Assembly (NCBI GenBank): GCA_012744295.1
Contig: JAAYIB010000198.1
Span: 1-6,668, forward strand
Reading direction: 5' to 3'
From: Acholeplasmataceae bacterium
Lineage (GTDB): Bacteria; Bacillota; Negativicutes; Acidaminococcales; Acidaminococcaceae
DNA length: 6,668 nucleotides
The translations under genes and the position numbers were made by a program. Below the pieces are notes generated by a model. The model saw only the letters and a list, made by a program, of their open reading frames with translations. It was not told the DNA's origin and made no database searches. This document shows, piece by piece, positions 5,296 through 6,668 of the stretch. Within the stretch, counting starts at the first letter, position 1, and each line of letters opens with the position of its first letter.

Positions 5296-6402
5296 ATGAG
5301 CCTGATAATCAATTACAATGACAAAAAATTTGTCACTCTCGCCCAATCAGTATTTGACGAGTTGTTCCGGCGCGACAAGGATCTGGAGACGCAAATCGAG
5401 GATCGAACAAAGATTTTAATTTATGACGATATTACCTACAACCTGAGCCACCTGCTGACAGCAGTCCATTTCAACGATCCCGCCATCTTAAGCAATTATG
5501 CCCGTTGGCTTTATGCTTTGGTCTGCAACCATTCCAACGGCTTGTCAAAGGCCAGAATCATGGATTACCTCCTGGAGCAATACGAAATAATCACTCAGTC
5601 GGTTAGCGAGCTGGGACAGGAGGCCATCAGCGGACCGGACAAGGAAAAAGCGCTGCGCTACCTTGAGCTTGCCCGCAAGGAAGTGGCCGAAACGGCTACG
5701 GATCTAAATGAATCCGCATCCTTTCTTGAAGGCGAGCACTACGAGCTAAGAAAACTTTATTTAAACGCTCTGATGTCAAATCGCACACGTGAAGCCTTCG
5801 AGCTCATCAGCAATGCTTATAAGGATGGCATCCCTCTTACCGTCATTTATGAAGAAGTCCTTGCAAAGGTGATGTACGAAATCGGAGCCTTGTGGCATCA
5901 GGATGTCATTACGGTAGATAAGGAGCATTATGCAACTTCCGTCACCCAGACAATCATGTCGGCGTTTTACGATGAGATTTTTGCCCGTCCCAAAACCAAC
6001 CTGACCCTTATTTCCTGTGCTGTCGGCAGCGAGCTGCACGAACTCGGCATCAGGATGCTCTCCGACATCTTTGAATACAACGGTTGGGACACCTATTATC
6101 TTGGCGCCGCCCTGCCGCATACGGCCATCTTGGACGCGGTGGAAGAATACCGTCCCCACCTTGTCGCACTTTCTGTGACAATGCCGCCTTATCTTGCCGC
6201 GTGTGAAAAAATCGTTTCCGCGTTAAAAACAACCTATCCTGATGTCAAGATAGCCGTAGGAGGCCAGGCGTTTACACGTACCAACAATTTATGGGAGCAA
6301 TGGGACATTGATTATTACGCGCCTACGGCAAGAGATCTTCTTACTTGGGCAGAAAAAAGCTTTGACGGCAAACTCCTGAGAGAAGGGCCTTGGAATGGCT
6401 AA
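5296..6402 (+). CDS. Cobalamin-binding sensor with CarH-type light-sensing motif
   Basis: A 368-residue soluble protein, probably cytoplasmic. I chose the ATG at 5296 over an in-frame TTG at 5281 because GAGAGGG (5283-5289) lies 6 nt before it. Residues 1 to about 147 are helical, rich in charged residues, and not a domain I recognise; there is no MerR helix-turn-helix. Residues about 148-230 form the four-helix cobalamin cap, and about 233-355 the Rossmann-like B12 domain. The B12 signature is complete: E246-x-H248-x2-G251, with the serine of SVT at 293 and GG at 322-323, at canonical spacings. H248 would be the lower cobalt ligand. The cap carries W200-x9-E210-H211, the motif that in CarH encloses the adenosyl group, and H201 directly after the Trp, as in Thermus CarH, where that His ligates cobalt after light exposure. 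The likely role is light or adenosylcobalamin sensing; a corrinoid methyl carrier is less likely. It overlaps the next gene by 8 bp. Confidence 0.85.
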   Translation: MSLIINYNDKKFVTLAQSVFDELFRRDKDLETQIEDRTKILIYDDITYNLSHLLTAVHFNDPAILSNYARWLYALVCNHSNGLSKARIMDYLLEQYEIITQSVSELGQEAISGPDKEKALRYLELARKEVAETATDLNESASFLEGEHYELRKLYLNALMSNRTREAFELISNAYKDGIPLTVIYEEVLAKVMYEIGALWHQDVITVDKEHYATSVTQTIMSAFYDEIFARPKTNLTLISCAVGSELHELGIRMLSDIFEYNGWDTYYLGAALPHTAILDAVEEYRPHLVALSVTMPPYLAACEKIVSALKTTYPDVKIAVGGQAFTRTNNLWEQWDIDYYAPTARDLLTWAEKSFDGKLLREGPWNG

Positions 6403-6668
6403 CGCGTCTATCTCCTTTTTCCTGCAGTGCAGCGAGAACGGCAGCATACTTAGAACCTTCTGGCACAGCCCGGCATGTCTGATTTCTGCCTATCAGAAAA
6501 ACCTCAAGGAATTATTCGCCGCAAATGAGCGAAGCAAGCTTGAGGCTTTCCTGCAAGAATCCTTTGCAGGACGCCAGGAGCTTTTTCATCAAGGCACTTT
6601 CCGCTTACTTAGTCCGGAAACGGATATTTCCATATTTATTATGAAGTATAGTGGCAGGCTGCTTGTCC
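6395..6668 (+). CDS. N-terminal part of a PAS-like signalling protein (cut by window edge)
   Basis: An open frame of 91 codons from ATG at 6395 to the window edge. Its start overlaps the last 8 bp of the B12 sensor gene in another frame, with AAGG (6383-6386) about 8 nt upstream, so translational coupling is likely. The visible sequence resembles a PAS fold: a beta strand SISFFLQCSENGSILR near the start, a helical stretch NLKELFAANERSKLEAFLQE at about 36-55, and a strand pair ending SIFIMKYSGRLLV at the edge. No catalytic motif lies within the window. A sensor kinase, cyclase or phosphatase partner of the B12 sensor is the reasonable guess from position; this is inference. Confidence 0.6.
   Translation, partial: MANASISFFLQCSENGSILRTFWHSPACLISAYQKNLKELFAANERSKLEAFLQESFAGRQELFHQGTFRLLSPETDISIFIMKYSGRLLV

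Noticed and set aside
5776..6159. Minus-strand open frame of 127 codons opposite the B12 sensor
   Set aside because: It is antisense to the conserved cobalamin-binding region and has no start context.
5296..6402. Corrinoid carrier protein for a methyltransferase (MtaC/MtbC type)
   Set aside because: The protein has the Wx9EH cap typical of adenosylcobalamin photosensors, is about 150 residues longer at the N-terminus than methyl carriers, and no methyltransferase gene is adjacent.
1..6668. CRISPR arrays, tRNA or rRNA genes, insertion sequences, prophage genes
   Set aside because: I saw no regularly spaced direct repeats, no tRNA-like cloverleaf or rRNA sequence, no transposase or integrase reading frame and no terminal inverted repeats.

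Overview
The window looks like a chromosomal segment of an anaerobic, low-to-mid GC Firmicute. My best guess is a Negativicutes/Clostridia type, based on Shine-Dalgarno sequences of the AGGAGG class, a rubrerythrin and cobalamin-linked signalling. That assignment is inference from gene content, not from any search.

Layout: (1) Positions 1-228, minus strand, hold the 5' part of a ZIP-family metal transporter (ZupT-like), with a promoter-like region and a strong hairpin in its leader. (2) 414-908, minus, is a complete rubrerythrin with its own promoter. (3) 1107-2372, minus, is a membrane-anchored diguanylate cyclase with a PilJ-type periplasmic sensor, a GGEEF active site and an RxxD inhibitory site. 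Its true start is uncertain. (4) 2412-5046, minus, is a three-gene amino-acid operon: a RidA family imine deaminase, a threonine-synthase-like PLP enzyme, and a D-serine dehydratase/D-threonine aldolase-like PLP enzyme. The first gene carries an in-frame TAG stop and the last a one-base frameshift, so two of the three are broken as written while the middle one is intact. (5) A 249-bp divergent intergenic region at 5047-5295 carries a good promoter candidate in each direction. (6) 5296-6402, plus, is a cobalamin-binding protein that keeps every residue I would look for in a CarH-type B12 photosensor, but has an unrecognised helical N-terminus in place of a MerR DNA-binding domain. (7) 6395 to the window end, plus, is the start of an overlapping gene that looks like a PAS-type signalling protein.

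How the parts may work together: RidA hydrolyses the reactive enamine/imine products of PLP-dependent serine/threonine dehydratases, so its pairing with two PLP enzymes points to catabolism of hydroxy (possibly D-) amino acids. The B12 protein and its overlapping downstream gene probably form a sensor-transmitter pair responding to light or to the state of adenosylcobalamin. The most interesting items are the CarH-like sensor in a non-canonical architecture and the paired lesions in the RidA operon.
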